From assembly GCA_023105745.1 (NCBI GenBank), contig JALGQZ010000019.1, positions 3,224,001-3,288,000 of the forward strand: a stretch of 64,000 bases of DNA, given 5' to 3'. Shown in pieces: positions 47,701 to 60,625 of this stretch. This stretch comes from Austropuccinia psidii. Lineage: Eukaryota > Basidiomycota > Pucciniomycetes > Pucciniales > Sphaerophragmiaceae. The notes under the pieces were generated by a model, which saw only the letters and a program-made list of their open reading frames with translations, was not told where the DNA came from and did no database searches. Position numbers and translations under genes: made by a program. Numbering within the stretch: the stretch's first letter is position 1; every line of letters begins with the position of its first letter.

Positions 47701-49900
47701 TGTGGTATACCTATACCAGTTTAGCTTAATGGACCAATATAAAAAAAGACATAAACATCATAATCCAAAGAACCTGATTGTTTAACCTTAAAAACTCATA
47801 TTCTATAAAAAATCCCAAAACAAAACAAGTCAAGTCAGTATTCTACTGATTTAATGAATATTTGAATTCAAGAAAAGAAAACCCCCCTTATTTAATTTTT
47901 GGATTCTAATTTTGTGTAAATTTTTTTAACAAAAAAATAATAATGATATAAATTATGAGAGCTGTGTTATTGTAGTATTACATGGGAATTAATTTCTCTT
48001 ATTGGTGGAAATTGTGCAGTTGTGGTTGGTTTTAATTCAAAATATTTTTTGGAAGCCTTATTTAGTTGCTTTTGTTAAGAAGAGTATTGAGATGAGCTCT
48101 GTTTGAATTAAAAATAATAATTATTATTCTGAGTTAGTGAAGTTATATTTGTTTTATTTTGATGTCATTCTATTTTTTGTTATAGAATAGTAGTAGTGTG
48201 GATTATTTTAAGTATTCTATTGAGCTGATGATAGTGGAAGGGAATTGCTTTAAATTTTAATTGTGTAAATTATTGAGTTCATTAGTAGTGCTGATTATTA
48301 TTAGAAAAAATGATATAATTAAGGATGTATAGTGTAAAGGGTGATAAGAGTGATGAGTGGAGTGAAGGTATAAAACCTTATCTTGGTGGTAGTAAATTAG
48401 CTATGGGTTTATAAAATGCTTAGTAACCCAGGGGAAATTGAAGAAGAGCTAGTATTCATATGCATATGCATGAAACAGTTTGTGAAAATCCTAAGCCCTA
48501 ACCCTATTCCCCCTAAAGAATATAAATAGTTGAACTCTTTTCCTCTCCAGACTTTTTCCCATCTGGAAATTGTAACTTCTACTTATTTTTTCCAAATCAC
48601 TTATCTAAGAGGTTAAATTAGAAATTTGTTTGATAAATTAAGCTTAGTAATTGAGGTTTGTTGTTACCATAGATCAAGAGAACCAATAGTGTGAAAAGAT
48701 TTTAATTCATCCCTCACTAGCAGGCAGACAGGTAATCATAATAATTAGGATCTTAACACTTGAAGCTCAAGAGTAAGGCATCTCTGGAGTTTAGTAATTA
48801 AACCTTAAAAGTAATTTTAGATAGTTTTAAAATAAAACCATCACTTTAAAGTAATTTTTGCAGATTTTAAAATAAAACCTGTATTTTCCAAAGTAATTTT
48901 ACTACTTTTAAGCTAAATTAGAACCCTTAAATCAATTCAATTTCATCAAGATACATATAAAACTAAAATAAAACCCATCAAAAACCTCAACTAAATTATT
49001 TAACATAATAAACAACATTTTCACATCCCTGATCACATTAATCACCTATCCATTCAGAAGTTATAAGTAACAATTTTCATATTATACTGGAAATATATTT
49101 CTTTCAGTAATAAGCTATCACAAAATTAATAAATTTATATTAAATTAATACTACTCCTATTCTACAATCAATCTTCAAAACCAACAGCTTACCATTGTAT
49201 AAGACCAAAGAGTTTGTTCAAATAATAAGCTATAAATCTATTATTTTTTATAACCTCACAAAACATCTCACATATTATACTATAGTAGTTCAATTTTTCA
49301 GGCTATAAATATCGCTCAACACCCAGTCAATCTGACTTATTTTACTTGAATATATTTCAAGTTATTTTTCCCTTAATAATCATATACTGTTATAAGTGAT
49401 ATCACGTGCTATTTATTTCTCTCTCATATTGTAACTTTCTTTACTATTACACTTAAAAAAACATAATATATATATAGATATATATATATAAGAGCTTTGT
49501 TTGGAATGTTTAATAGTAAGAAGTGTGTTCTTCTTTCTTTTTTTATTTCATTTATTATTTTTTGTAAAGTTATTTTGGTGTAATACAACCAGATTTTCTG
49601 GAAGTTTGAAAAAGTATTTATTTTTTAAGGCTTTAACTAACCATTGTTTTAAGTAGAGCAAAGTCTGATTAGAGATTGTTGAGTACAATATTTTCTGATC
49701 AAGCCACTATCAATAATACAAATTGATTTGGTGAACTAAGTAAAGATAACTTTGCATATTAGGAAGGGCAGTCTAGATTATTCTAGCAGACAAGCAGGAC
49801 AAGGGTTACAAGTCTCAAACTGCAATTCAAAACCGTTTTCTTGTAATTTCCCCTTCCAGATACTGCCTCATTTTATCCCACATGCAGAGGAGTTCCCACA
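47701..49900 (+). repeat. 3' LTR of E5, 2,200 bp
   Basis: Starts TGTGGTATACC, ends GAGTTCCCACA; TATA-like box at 48530-48538. Followed by GTAG, the right copy of the duplication. Confidence 0.92.
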
Positions 49901-50320
49901 GTAGGTGGTTTCCAATTTGACCAATCTTCAACATGTGCAATTGAGGTTGATTTATCCTCTGGTTTCTTTTCGGTGGGCTTAACCTCTTCTTTTTATTTTT
50001 GTTTTACTACAGGTTTCTCCATAAATTTCTTGTTGAGTTCTGCTTGTTCCTTTGCAAAGGCTCTGACTATGTTTTTGGCACTTTCATTTCCTTCCATAGG
50101 TACTCTCTGATAATTGGGAAATAGGTAAGATGCTCCTTGAGTTCTGACAATTCTTCTGTCCAAATCTTCAGCAAGGTGAGTGAATCTAGTTGCTGAATGG
50201 CCTTCTTTCTTGCAGTAAGCACATTTTAATGGTGGTCGTGGAGCCAGTTGAGCTGGTATGTAAGGTTGGTAACTGGATGAAAATGGTGTAAGGGATTCCT
50301 TGGCCTGTATGGCTGATTAT
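49901..50320 (-). pseudogene. E6, right part: gag zinc-knuckle region
   Basis: Minus strand: CAYCKKEGHSATRF, AEDLDRRIVR, YLFPNYQRVPMEGNES, AFAKEQAELNKKFMEKP, then DKSTSIAHVEDW. This is the E5 knuckle region (CTYCLKDGHTVSRC) in a related element. The last zinc ligand is Phe instead of Cys, and a stop interrupts the Lys-rich part. The E7 LTR at 50321 cuts off the rest of gag. Confidence 0.8.
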
Positions 50321-52207
50321 TGTAAGATGTGACTATGAAACTGATGTTAATATCACTATTAATAAGCAGTACTATGTCTGTTCCTGTGAAATATAATAAT
50401 AAAATATTATTATAACCACAACTAAATAATTAAAGAATTATTTCTATCATGTGTTAAACACTACTAGTGATTTTAACAGTGAGCAGTAATTGTCTACAAG
50501 AATCAATTACAAGAAGATTTTAATAATAAAATTATTTTAATATATAATTATCTTTTGCAAGAATAATTATAATGATAATTCTTGAAGAAAAGTAATTTTA
50601 GAGAAAAAATTTAAGAATTAAAGATAAATCACTCACTAATATTCCAAGGAGCTTATTGAAAGATAAGATAGAGAGATTTGATGTAGAATTGTCGATTTTA
50701 AGGATCAAAATGAATTTATAACAGTATTACAACAATATATAGCTGGATTCTATGATTTCACGTCTTTCTGATTGATTCTGAAAGATTTAAAACACTTAAG
50801 AATAGCTATAACTAATACTTACTTGTTGGTAATAATGATTTCAAATGATAATGAGATGATTTGGAAAAAAAACAGCAAGAAGAGGCCTCTTTTAAGTCAA
50901 CAACAGCTCACAGAGGTGTGCCATGGAGCAAACTGAAAAACCAGTGAGTGAGAAAACAATAGACATTTTTGGATTATTGATTGCATCATCTGTTGTCACG
51001 TAAGATTATCATAATTACTGAATTGATGCTTTTACGTGACTACCAACCCCAATATGGTTGAGAATAAAAGGAGTAACATCTGTAAATCTTCTTTTATTCC
51101 AATGTAAACATTGATTTCTCAAATTTATCAATGTTATTGGCAATTTCATCACATGTTGTAATTACTGTGAATTTTTGAAGATTCAGTGTTTCACGTAGAA
51201 TAGCCAAAAAAGGAATGTAAGTAAAACTTTTAATTTTACTAGTAAAACCATAATTCTTTTTAGTTGTACCATAGATAATACAGTTCTCTATTAGTCCTGA
51301 AAGCTTCAGAAAGATTCATTAAGAATTGTATTTTTAATGAATTTTTGAAGTTTTAACTCATTTCTACGTAGAATTGCAAATATCAGTGTTTCACTGGTTG
51401 CTATGAGGTAATTCGATGGATACAAGTCCAAAAAGGGTTTTAATTACTCTTTTGGGGTTTATCCATGGAAAATCATTAAGAATTGACATGGTTACAGGAG
51501 TCTAAGTAGCTCTTTACCTCCTTGGCACATCAAAATAGCAGGTTATTTGCTATTTTCTTAAGATTTACAGTAGTTGTAACATGGTAACCAAGTTCCCAAA
51601 GGGTTTTAGATTACCAATTAGGCCAAGATCAGCCATGGATCCAAGCTTTGGAGCTATCCACGCCTCTGAGGCCTCAGAAGTTGGGTACCCTGGCTCTCTT
51701 TTGATGTCTTTTGTCCCCCTTGTTTATTTTTCATGTCAAAATAGAAATTTAAGCTTCAAGTGAGATATCCAGTATGGGTGTACCAAAAGTCCATATAAGA
51801 ATACCATGATATTAAGCGCTCAAAACATGCATAACACTATTCTTAGTGTATATGTAACATGGGATTTCTCACATTCCCTTTATTTTAGCGTGAAATTAAG
51901 AAAAACAAACATTTTCACGGATCTTTTATGTGGTATTATTGAAGTATTTTCCATTTTACCACCCCAAAGAGTTAATTTGAGTTTATTCACTCTATGGAGC
52001 TACCCTAGGTGAATCTTTGTGTAGAATCCAAATCTGGCCTTAAATCCATGGATTTACTTACTCAATAAAAAGCTATTCATCTTTTCTGAAATTAAAAATG
52101 ATGAATTTTGGATATATGCATGACTTATGAGTTATGCATAGTTCCAAATTTATTTTTAAGATAATTGTGGCCTCTTTGGGTATGTAAAATATACCTCAAG
52201 GCTCACA
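50321..52207 (-). repeat. 3' LTR of E7 (type L3), 1,887 bp
   Basis: On the minus strand begins TGTGAGCCTTGAGG and ends ATCTTACA, matching the E3 LTR. The 5 bp beyond its outer end are ATTAT on the + strand; no partner is available. Confidence 0.9.
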
Positions 52208-52225
52208 TTCCCTCCCACCAAAAAA
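52208..52225 (-). other. Polypurine tract of E7
   Basis: Minus-strand TTTTTTGGTGGGAGGGAA, same as in E3, abutting the LTR. Confidence 0.75.
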
Positions 52226-52351
52226 TAAAATTGTACTACAATTTTATCAATGGTAGAAAAAAATAAAATTCCCAAAGGGGGGTTAATGTCCACTGTCCAA
52301 CCTCTTTAAATCTCTCAGATCAAGCAATTTAAAGCACATTTATAGACATAT

Positions 52352-55300
52352 TCAGGCTTGTGGCCTTCTTTCATGTCTAAATCTTCTCAAGAGTTTATCT
52401 GAGTCAGGTATGTCGGATTCTGCCAGCCATTCATCTTCATGTACTGGATTTCTATATCTGACAAGATATTCTCTCTGATTTTTACCCCTAAGTCTCCTTT
52501 CTTTAATGATTTTCTTTATCTTTTTGTCTTCATTCTGTTCCACTGGCAAGACAGTCAAAGGAGTTGGGTTCCTCAGAGGAAACAATTCTTTGTCAGCTGG
52601 TTGATAAGGTTTTATGAAGCTGACTGGGAAAGTGGGGTGTTTGTTTTCCAATTCACCACTCAATTCCACTTGAACTGCATTGGTTCCATGTAAGGCAACA
52701 ATTAGAAAAGGTCCTACATAAGAATCTTTAAGTTTCTTGGGGCCTTTGATATTATTAAAATTCAAGGTTGAAACTAGAACTAAGTCCCCTACTTTGAAGT
52801 CTGGCACTTTATGGCTCTTGTCCCACTTCTGTTTTGCATAATCAAAAGCATCATCCATACTTTGTTTTGCATGATTTTTTACTTTATCAAGCATTATCTT
52901 GAAGCTGGAAGCTGTAGGATGAATGTCAATCAAGTCTTTCCTCAATGTGTCTGCTGGGAGTCTTGGATTCCATCCTTTTTCTAAGATAGCAGGAGTTTGT
53001 CCTGTGGAAGAATGGACTGATGTCTTGTATGCCAATTCTAATGCAGGTATCAGAGTGCACAAGTCATGGGTAAAGCCATCTGAGTCTTTAGTTTCAAACC
53101 CATAAGCACAAAATCTCCTGATCATGTCTTCTAAAGTTTGAATCATCCTCTCTGCTAGCCCATCTGTTTGAGGGTGATATGCTGTAGAGAATGATAACTT
53201 AGTCCCAAACAAACTATGAAGATTGGTCCAAAGTGCAGATGTGAACTTGGGATCTCTGTCACTGATGATATTCTTAAATAATCCTGTATGAGAAATAACT
53301 CTACTCTATAGAAGAAGAGCTGTATCCATAGCAGTGTCATCTTTATGAAATGGTAAGAATATGGGAGTCTTGCTATATCTGTCTACAATCACTAAAAAAG
53401 TATTATAACTTTTGTCACCACTTGAAGGAGTGCTGTGACCCAATCCATGTGAACAACTTCCCAAGGGGATTTTGGTTCTTGAATATGAATCATAAGTCCA
53501 AATTTCTTGCCTGTACTCCTGTTTTCTTTTTGACATCTGTCAGAGGTATGGCAATATTCAATGGTTTCTTTTCTCCAAGATGGCCACCATGCACAGTTCT
53601 TCACTTTTTCAAGTGTTCTGTCCTCTGATAGGTGTCCAGAGTAGATGCCATCATGGCATTCATGAAGAATTGTATTGATAAGCAATCTGTTGAATAATGT
53701 TATTACACAAGAATGTTTGGTTCTGTGGTAAATAATTCCATCAAACAAGTGAAATATCCCTTCAAAATAGGAATTTCTCCAAACTTCATCCAGTGCATTG
53801 ACCTAAGATGTATCTTTGCAGTCTTTATCTAATAAAGAAGGCAAGATATGGCAATTCTTGTCTTGCTTATAAGATTCTCTGACCTCTTCAAAAAATTCAG
53901 TCCCAATATCAGTTATGTTAATCCCTTCAATTGGAATCTGTGGTTCAGCTTTCAAGGGTACATAAGCTGGGTTATCAGGAGTGTTGGCTAATGCCCACCT
54001 GCTAAGTCCATCAGCATTTTTGTGAATGTTTCCTGCCTTGTGGACTATAGTCATGTTTCCTCTATATTCTTGAATGGCTATTTGCCATCTCAACATATGT
54101 CTGTTGGGAGTTTTCATGTTAAGAAGTGATTTTACTGCATTACAGTCAGTTATCACTTCAAAAACACTGCCATCAAGATAATAGTGTAATTTCTCAAGTG
54201 CCCATACCAAACATAAGCACTCCATTTGGCTTGCACCATATCTGGCTTCTGTTGGTTTGATTTGCCTTGAGATGTAACAAACTGGCCCTTCTGTAGGTTT
54301 GTCATTAATAATTTGGACTTGATGTAGGCCTTCCCCTAATCCATCTCCACATGCATCAATGTACAATTTAAAGGGAATATTCCAGTCAGGCATGAGGAGT
54401 AAAGGTGCTTCTGTAAGAGCTCTCCTTATCTTCTCATAAGCTTTAATTCTCTCCTGTGTTATTTTAAATACAGTCTGTTGATCACAGATTCTGTAAGGTT
54501 TGACTATGAAACAATAAGTAAAAATTACTAATTTATTACTTATTGTACTCTGAATGTCCTTATGAATTGAATAAATAAGATTAAAAATATAATAATAATA
54601 AATAATATTATTATTAAGGCGTAAAATAATTATATTATTAAATAAATATAATAATATAATTTATATTATGAAAATATAATATAATAAATAAATATATTAA
54701 TATAAAATATTTAAAATATTTAAAAAGCTCTTTATTATTGTTACCAACAAATAATAAAGGCGTAAAAAATTGCGTTTTATTAATAAAAAACAATTAATAA
54801 CAATAATATTACTAATATTAAAGTTATGAATTAATATAGATACTATTTATATTAATTAAAGAATTATTAAGAGAGTAATAATAGAGAAATTATTATAATA
54901 AGAGAAAATAACCTACTTTTAACACTTAATATAATAATTTTGAAATATTTTATGCCAAAAAATATAAATAAAACTTTTTCAAATTGTATTTACAATAAAA
55001 ATAAAGAAAATTACAAATTATTCTGGATTTTTACGTGGAAATGAGTTTTTAGAGAGATTTTTAACAAAAACAATCAAATAAATGATTTAATCACGTCAAA
55101 ATAGATGATTATAACAAGGTGGTCTTTGGTCTTTAATAATATAATAGTTTTATATATAAAGAATAAAGAAATTACCTTTGATTTAATTGATTTAATGTTT
55201 TTGATGCGTCTGAGGGGAAAATAGAGCAAAAAGAGCTCTATTTATAGTAAATACCTCCCTCCTAGAGTCCAACAGGCTTCTAGTAGACGTGTACTGATCA

Positions 55301-58300
55301 TATCCACTGGAATTAATCAATATTTTTTAGGTTTGAGGGTGATTACATCATGATCAAACCATATTACATCATTATTACACCATTATTTGGAGTTATCACT
55401 ATAACTCTAAGTTTGCTGACATCAGAGGCTTGGCAGAACCCCAAATTTCGTGAATTGTATTAGTTTTAATCATAAGCTAATAGTATTCACCAATTTTATC
55501 ACTCATATGACTGTTAAACTTAATTTAAGGATACAGTAGGTGATCATAACTGCTCAATTTAAGCTCAAACTTTGATCTTCAATAACTTTTAAGATTTACA
55601 CGCTACAGAAATTCAGAGAGTGAATTCCAATAGTCTGGCATAACCTTATTATTCTTCCAAGAGCGTTTCATTACATCATCAAAACTCTAATTTTGATGAT
55701 TTTTCTTGTAACTCATCTTTTCTGTCAAAATTCAATATTTTAAACTTCAAACCTTGATTTCAGGGGGTTATACCCTGAATTTAATAATAATAATTACATC
55801 ATTCTTCACGAATGAACTAGTAGAATCCAACTGTATACTTTTTTTTAAGTTTGGACTACTTTCACAACAAAGTGGTCAACAGCTCTGTTGATTTTTATCA
55901 ATATTTCATCATAGGTTTTAACCTTGTTTAGAATTTGTAAAATAAAGTTCATATCTGTGTTCTTACATTAATTACGTGGTAACTTTATTTTTGGTTCATC
56001 ACTCTATCATGTATGGTTCAAGAGATATTAGCTATGATCCTTGAATATATGTGTTGATCAAAAAAGTGCATATATTCAGGTTAATTCCTTAGGTATTGAC
56101 TTTGGAAATTAGCTTATTAATTGTTTTATGTGTGGAATTACGTGGGGAATCCACTGGTACAATTTATTTCACATGTTGTTTCATTAGGTCTTGAGATAAA
56201 TAAGGTTTTATGGTTTTTATAAGGTATTATACCTTATAATTCATTAAATATTGACTTTACAGATATGTTATAAAATTGGTATATGTGTATTTTTCCATGA
56301 GGAATCCAATGGTATAATTTATTTTACATGTTGATTCATTGGTTTTTAAGTTAAACCAATTTTTGTACCAATTTATGGTATTTTTTGTATATTTAAGTAA
56401 TTATTTTTAATGTATAATTATTCTAAGTAATTTTCATATAATTCTATTAAAGGTATAATTATTCTGAGTCTTTTTTGTGACCTTATTGGGTATGTGGTCA
56501 TATCTCAAAGGCTCACAGATTCTATAAAGTGACTTGGCTAGAATTGCAAAGTCTTTCAAGTGTTGCCTATAATAACTGGCAAGCCCAAGAAAGGACATCA
56601 TTTCTTTCTTATTCTGGGGTATTGGCTGAAGTAACACTACTGCTACTTTGTTTTTGTCAATACCCAAGCTTAAACCAGAAACAATATGTCCTAATGCTTT
56701 GAGTTCTTCAAAACCAAAATTGCATTTCTTAAGTGAAATCTTTGTGTTCACTTCTGCCACTTTGTCACGTACTATTGCCAGTCTTTCAAGGTGCAAATAC
56801 CATGAATCAGAACACATGATAATATCATCAATATAAATGATAAGCCATCCTTCAGACAACTCTGTGGGAAAGATGGTGTTCATCATTCTTTGATAATGGG
56901 ATGAAGCATTTTTAATGCCAAATGGCATCCTAAGATACTCATAAATACCAAAGTGAGTGATAATTCTAAGTAATTTCTTAGCTTTAGGGGTAAAAACATT
57001 CTGATGGAAGCCTTTCAATGCATCCATTGATGTTATATACTTGGCTTTAGACAATTGAGTCAAGGTTTCTTGAATTCTAGGGATTGGATACCTATCTGGA
57101 ACTGTGTAGGTATTCAATTCTCTGAAATCTCCAACCATTCTTGACTTGTAATCATGCCAGGCAATAATAACAGGTGTTTTCACTTCTACTTCCTCACTAT
57201 AGCCTACCTTTCTTAGTACATCAAGCTGGATTAACTCCTGGATATGTTTTTCCAAGGCTTCTTTAGCCCTAGGACTGGCTGGATAAGCTGGTCTTCTAAG
57301 TACTGGAGGATATGGCCTGTCAATATTAAGAGTAATATCAACTTCATGTCCCCTTATAGCACCTAATGGTTCATTATCAGAGGCAAATGCATTATTGTAT
57401 GTGTATAATACATCAATAAGTTCATTCCTCATCTTTGGTGACAATGATGGATTAATTTGTGCTTCAAAAAGTTGATTAGACACAAATTCATCTTTATAAG
57501 TATCTTTGACAGAAGATACTACAGATATTTGTTTTGGCATATTGGAAAAGGCAAATATTTGTCTTTTGTTATCTCCAATTGTGAAATATCTGTCTTTATG
57601 GTTATTTATGTCAATAACATAAATATTCAAGTAATCATTTCAAAGAATGATGTGCTGAGATGTGCAATTATCCATTACCACAATCTCAGTTTTCATCCTC
57701 ACACTGCCTGCTGGGTGTGGAAATACAATATTATTGTCTAATATTCCCAAGGGGTACATATTGTTACTGGCACTACTAAATTGCACACCTTCTATTGGTA
57801 ATAGATGATTTTTCCATTCAGGAAGTATAATTTGGAGATAATCTTTTCCCACACAAGTGCAAAATGCCCCTGTATCCAAATTTACTTTGGCTTCAATATC
57901 ACTCATCAAAACTGATGTGATACAGGATGCTCCAGCAGTGTAACCTTTTCCTCTAGCAGGTTTTGCTTTACACATTCTGGCATCTTGGATATTTATCAGG
58001 TTGCAGCAATCCTCACTGTACTGTGGCAAGTGGGTATGGACTTCTGTGACTTCAAAGAAAGCTGTGATTTTTTCAATGGGATTGTCCTCCACTGGTGTAT
58101 CCTCAGAGACTGCAGAATCTTTATCAGACTCCTCTTTCTCTTCAGTACCCTGAATTCCTTCAATGACTTGAACTTTATTGATTTTTGTCTTTTTGGTGCA
58201 AGTGTTTGCTAGATGTGACGTACTTCCACATTCATGACACTTGAAGGTAGGTCTTTCTGGTCTTTTATCCTCTCTGGGAATCTTTGGGACCATCTTGGAT

Positions 58301-60084
58301 TCTATAGGGATTCTAGTCCAAGTTTTACCAATTCTTGTTCTGGTAATGATATCTTCCATTGCATTAATGTAGTCTTCTGTTTAAAAGGGTTCTACACATC
58401 TACTTTTGATAGCATGTTCCAGTTCTCCTCCACACTTTCTTAATATCTTCATATTAATCATAGTGTCAGACGTATCTGGGTGTAAAGCAGATAATCTATC
58501 TTCTTGCTTGAAGAACCAACTAAGTGGTTTATCTTTCTCTGAGTTAAAAATGGCACTTTCAAAAGCATTTTCCATTTTAAACCTTCAAGATTTGTTGGCC
58601 CATTTGGTAATCACTTCAGATTTTCACCAAGACCAATCATGTTTTCCATGATCCATTCTCATTTTGTAATACCAATTCTTTGCAGTTCTGGTAAACAGAG
58701 AGTGTAATTTCCCCACTATGATTTCATCAGGTATATTAAAGTCTTCCTGTAAAATATCAATAGTCCTGATGAACTCAATATGGTTGTATTCTCCTTCACC
58801 AGAGAATGTTGGCCATTCTTCTAACTTGGGAATATCTTTAACAGAGACAACATTTTCTCCTAAAAGTGGGGTAAAACTTCCTTTAACAGAAATTTTTTCT
58901 TCAGTAAAAGGTGTAGAATGTCTTGGAATATGTTGTTCATAATTCTTATGAATTTGTTCTACATTTGCAATGATTTCATTCTTTAACTTCTGCCTTTCAC
59001 TGTCACTTTTTGCTATATGTGTAGCAAACTGATTGGTATTTTCAACTATCTTTAAGACATGGTCTTTTAGAGTTTTAATTTTATCATTCATTTTAAAAAT
59101 AGAAAGATCTTCCATTTCATCATTATGGATCTGACATGTACTCTCAATTCTGCTACAAGCATTGATAATTGAATCAATTATGACATTTGTCAATTCATAC
59201 CATTCAGTATATTTCTTATCATGTTTTTTCAATTCATTAATTTCTAATGCTATTTTAGTAAACTTTGAATCAAGTTTACCAATTTCTACATTAATAACTC
59301 TTTGTACATGATCTATTTGCATGGAAAAGTCATTTTCATCCTTACCTGCTCCTTGGATGTGAATTCCATGAGAGTTCTGGCCATATTGAAGACACTGTCC
59401 ACGGCTGAAGGCTCCAACTTGGCGATCCTGTACCCTTGTGGGTAAGGTCTGTACCAATTGGCTTTGCCTTGATGGTTCTTGGGACTTTTCTGCTTCTTCT
59501 GAGGTCCTTTGGGCTTGTCTTTGGACACTTCTAGAGCTGGTTTGGAGCTGGTAGACGCCACTGGGGCCTCTGTCTCCAAAGCTGGAGTCATTTCCAGTTC
59601 CTTCTTCTGGTCTATGGATAAAAGACTTTGGTTCTTCAGCCAATTCTTTATCTTTTTGACCTTGTCTTTGCAAGACAGGGGGCTCCACCCTCCTAAGAAC
59701 TCTATGGTCTTCTCCTGACCCAGAAAGCTCTTGATGTGTAAGTGGGAGTTCATGGCCCCCTGCCAAAGGCTTGGGCATATTTCCCACTCCTCTTCTTTGG
59801 CTGCTCTGAACCAATTTTTGTACTGGCATTGATATATTTCTATTGATGCCACTTAAAAATGGTTCAGCCCTGTAAATATTGTCATGAATCAGTTAAGGCT
59901 CAAACTTCACGTCAAAATCTGTGGGTACAGACCTTGGGGAATGGGGGGCAACTCTGGCATCCTCAAAATGTGTCTTTCTTGTGAAAGACTTGGCACTTCC
60001 GGATTTGGTCTTTCCTCTTCTTTGCCCACATCCATCTGGTTGGACTGAATATTTGCTTCCATATCTGGTATGCACCATTTTCAC
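52352..60084 (-). pseudogene. gag-pol of E7, disrupted by a solo LTR and by stops
   Basis: ATG of the MVHTRYG start is at about 60078, inside predicted intron 2 of the A gene. Pieces in order: N-terminus with a stop at 59895-59893; 59829-58624 (overlap region, coiled coil, gag core [15 protein letters not shown]); 58575-58381; 58359-57640 with knuckle [14 protein letters not shown] and retropepsin LDTGAFCTC; 57630-56523 RT with YIDD near 56840; solo LTR; 54486-53803 RNase H; 53748 to 52352 integrase (CHDG, GHLSED, MDWVTA, SDRDPKF, AERMIQ) and chromodomain (YLVRYRN). Stops include TGA near 57637 and TAA near 58379; frame breaks lie near 58600, 53770, 53430 and 53310. Not functional. Confidence 0.92.
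54487..56522 (-). mobile_element. Solo L2 LTR with 5-bp target duplication inside E7 RNase H/RT
   Basis: The LTR proper is 54492-56517 (2,026 bp), full length against 9266-11268. GATTC flanks it at 54487-54491 and 56518-56522. Removing it restores the E7 codons for the CDQQT-side and YRI-side of RT-RNase H. It is a textbook solo LTR left by LTR-LTR recombination. Confidence 0.95.
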
Positions 60085-60289
60085 GTCAATTTGAAGATAA
60101 AAGGTGAAAGATTTAAGATAAAATACACACCTTTTGGTGGTAATTTAGTCTTTTCTGAGTTAAATAAGGTGCCTCTTTTAGCAATTTGCACCTCAATACT
60201 GTCTTCAGATTCTGCTTCTGAAGATTCTGGACTAGTGATATATCTTTTACTGATTCTGTTGCCAGCCGCACAGTATTTGATCAAAGACA
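59313..60289 (-). pseudogene. A ORF of E7 (spliced accessory gene), one nonsense codon
   Basis: Predicted exons: 60289-60131 (starts TG, completing a splice-built ATG; SLIKYCAAGNRISKR, then SSEAESEDSIE), 60064-59933, and 59869-59313. Introns are 60130-60065 (GTGTGT...CCAG) and 59932-59870 (GTCTGT...ACAG). Every junction carries one base and the frames join up. Exon 3 is 132 nt, as in E2. The last exon has [65 protein letters not shown] and FPCK then stop. A single TAA (59855-59853) interrupts it where the relatives have a sense codon. Confidence 0.5.
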
Positions 60290-60290
60290 C

Positions 60291-60430
60291 TAGAGAAAAG
60301 ATTTATAAAAGAGAAAAAATAATTTTTATACTTTTTAAAATATTTTTAAAGATTTTTTTTTATGAGTTTTGTATTGTTTAATATTAAAAAAAATTGTTCT
60401 TTTTGAAGAAAAAAATTTCAAAATTTAAGA
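60291..60430 (-). other. Remnant of the E7 leader/intron 1
   Basis: AT-rich run ending in TTTTCTCTAG before the TG of exon 2 (minus strand), a good 3' splice site. PBS and donor are gone. The left limit of E7 is placed at about 60430 by change of composition only. Confidence 0.45.
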
Positions 60431-60625
60431 TTTTGGATGAAAATTAAGGGGAGTGATATTTCCACGCCTTAACCTAAACTTTACGCCTACGCCTACGCAT
60501 AAAAGTGTGGATTCAGATACGCCTTCACGCCTTTCATGCATGTAGTTTGCTAAATCCACGCATCCAAGTGATTACTAAATCCACACCCCAATTTTTTTTA
60601 ATCCAAAAGAACTATAATTTCACAG
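60431..60625. other. Cluster of ACGCC/ACGC motifs next to the E7 break
   Basis: From about 60461 to 60560 the motif ACGCC or ACGCA occurs eight or so times, including three nearly tandem copies at 60483-60500. CpG is scarce everywhere else nearby. No gene seen. Confidence 0.5.

Larger units (their letters stand above)
36379..49900 (+). mobile_element. E5: 13.5-kb LTR element without reverse transcriptase
   Basis: Two LTRs of about 2.2 kb (TGTGG...CCACA), a PBS, decayed gag and retropepsin, a 4-kb AT-rich non-coding part with an antisense ORF, and a polypurine tract. A 4-bp duplication (GTAG) shows integration as a unit into E6. No YxDD, RNase H or integrase motif is found on either strand, so it must have been mobilised in trans or lost pol after insertion; no deletion scar is obvious. 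Confidence 0.88.
50321..60430 (-). mobile_element. E7: decayed Ty3/gypsy element of the E3 family, 5' LTR missing
   Basis: Minus-strand order: part of intron 1, A ORF, gag-pol (60084-52352) interrupted by a solo L2 LTR, polypurine tract, 3' LTR (52207-50321). Its proteins are very close to those of E3. No PBS or 5' LTR is found beyond about 60430, where the sequence changes character, so the 5' end was lost. It had inserted into E6 gag. Confidence 0.9.

Noticed and set aside
51581..52012. Small + frames in the E7 LTR
   Set aside because: Not kept in the E3 copy of the same LTR; chance frames.
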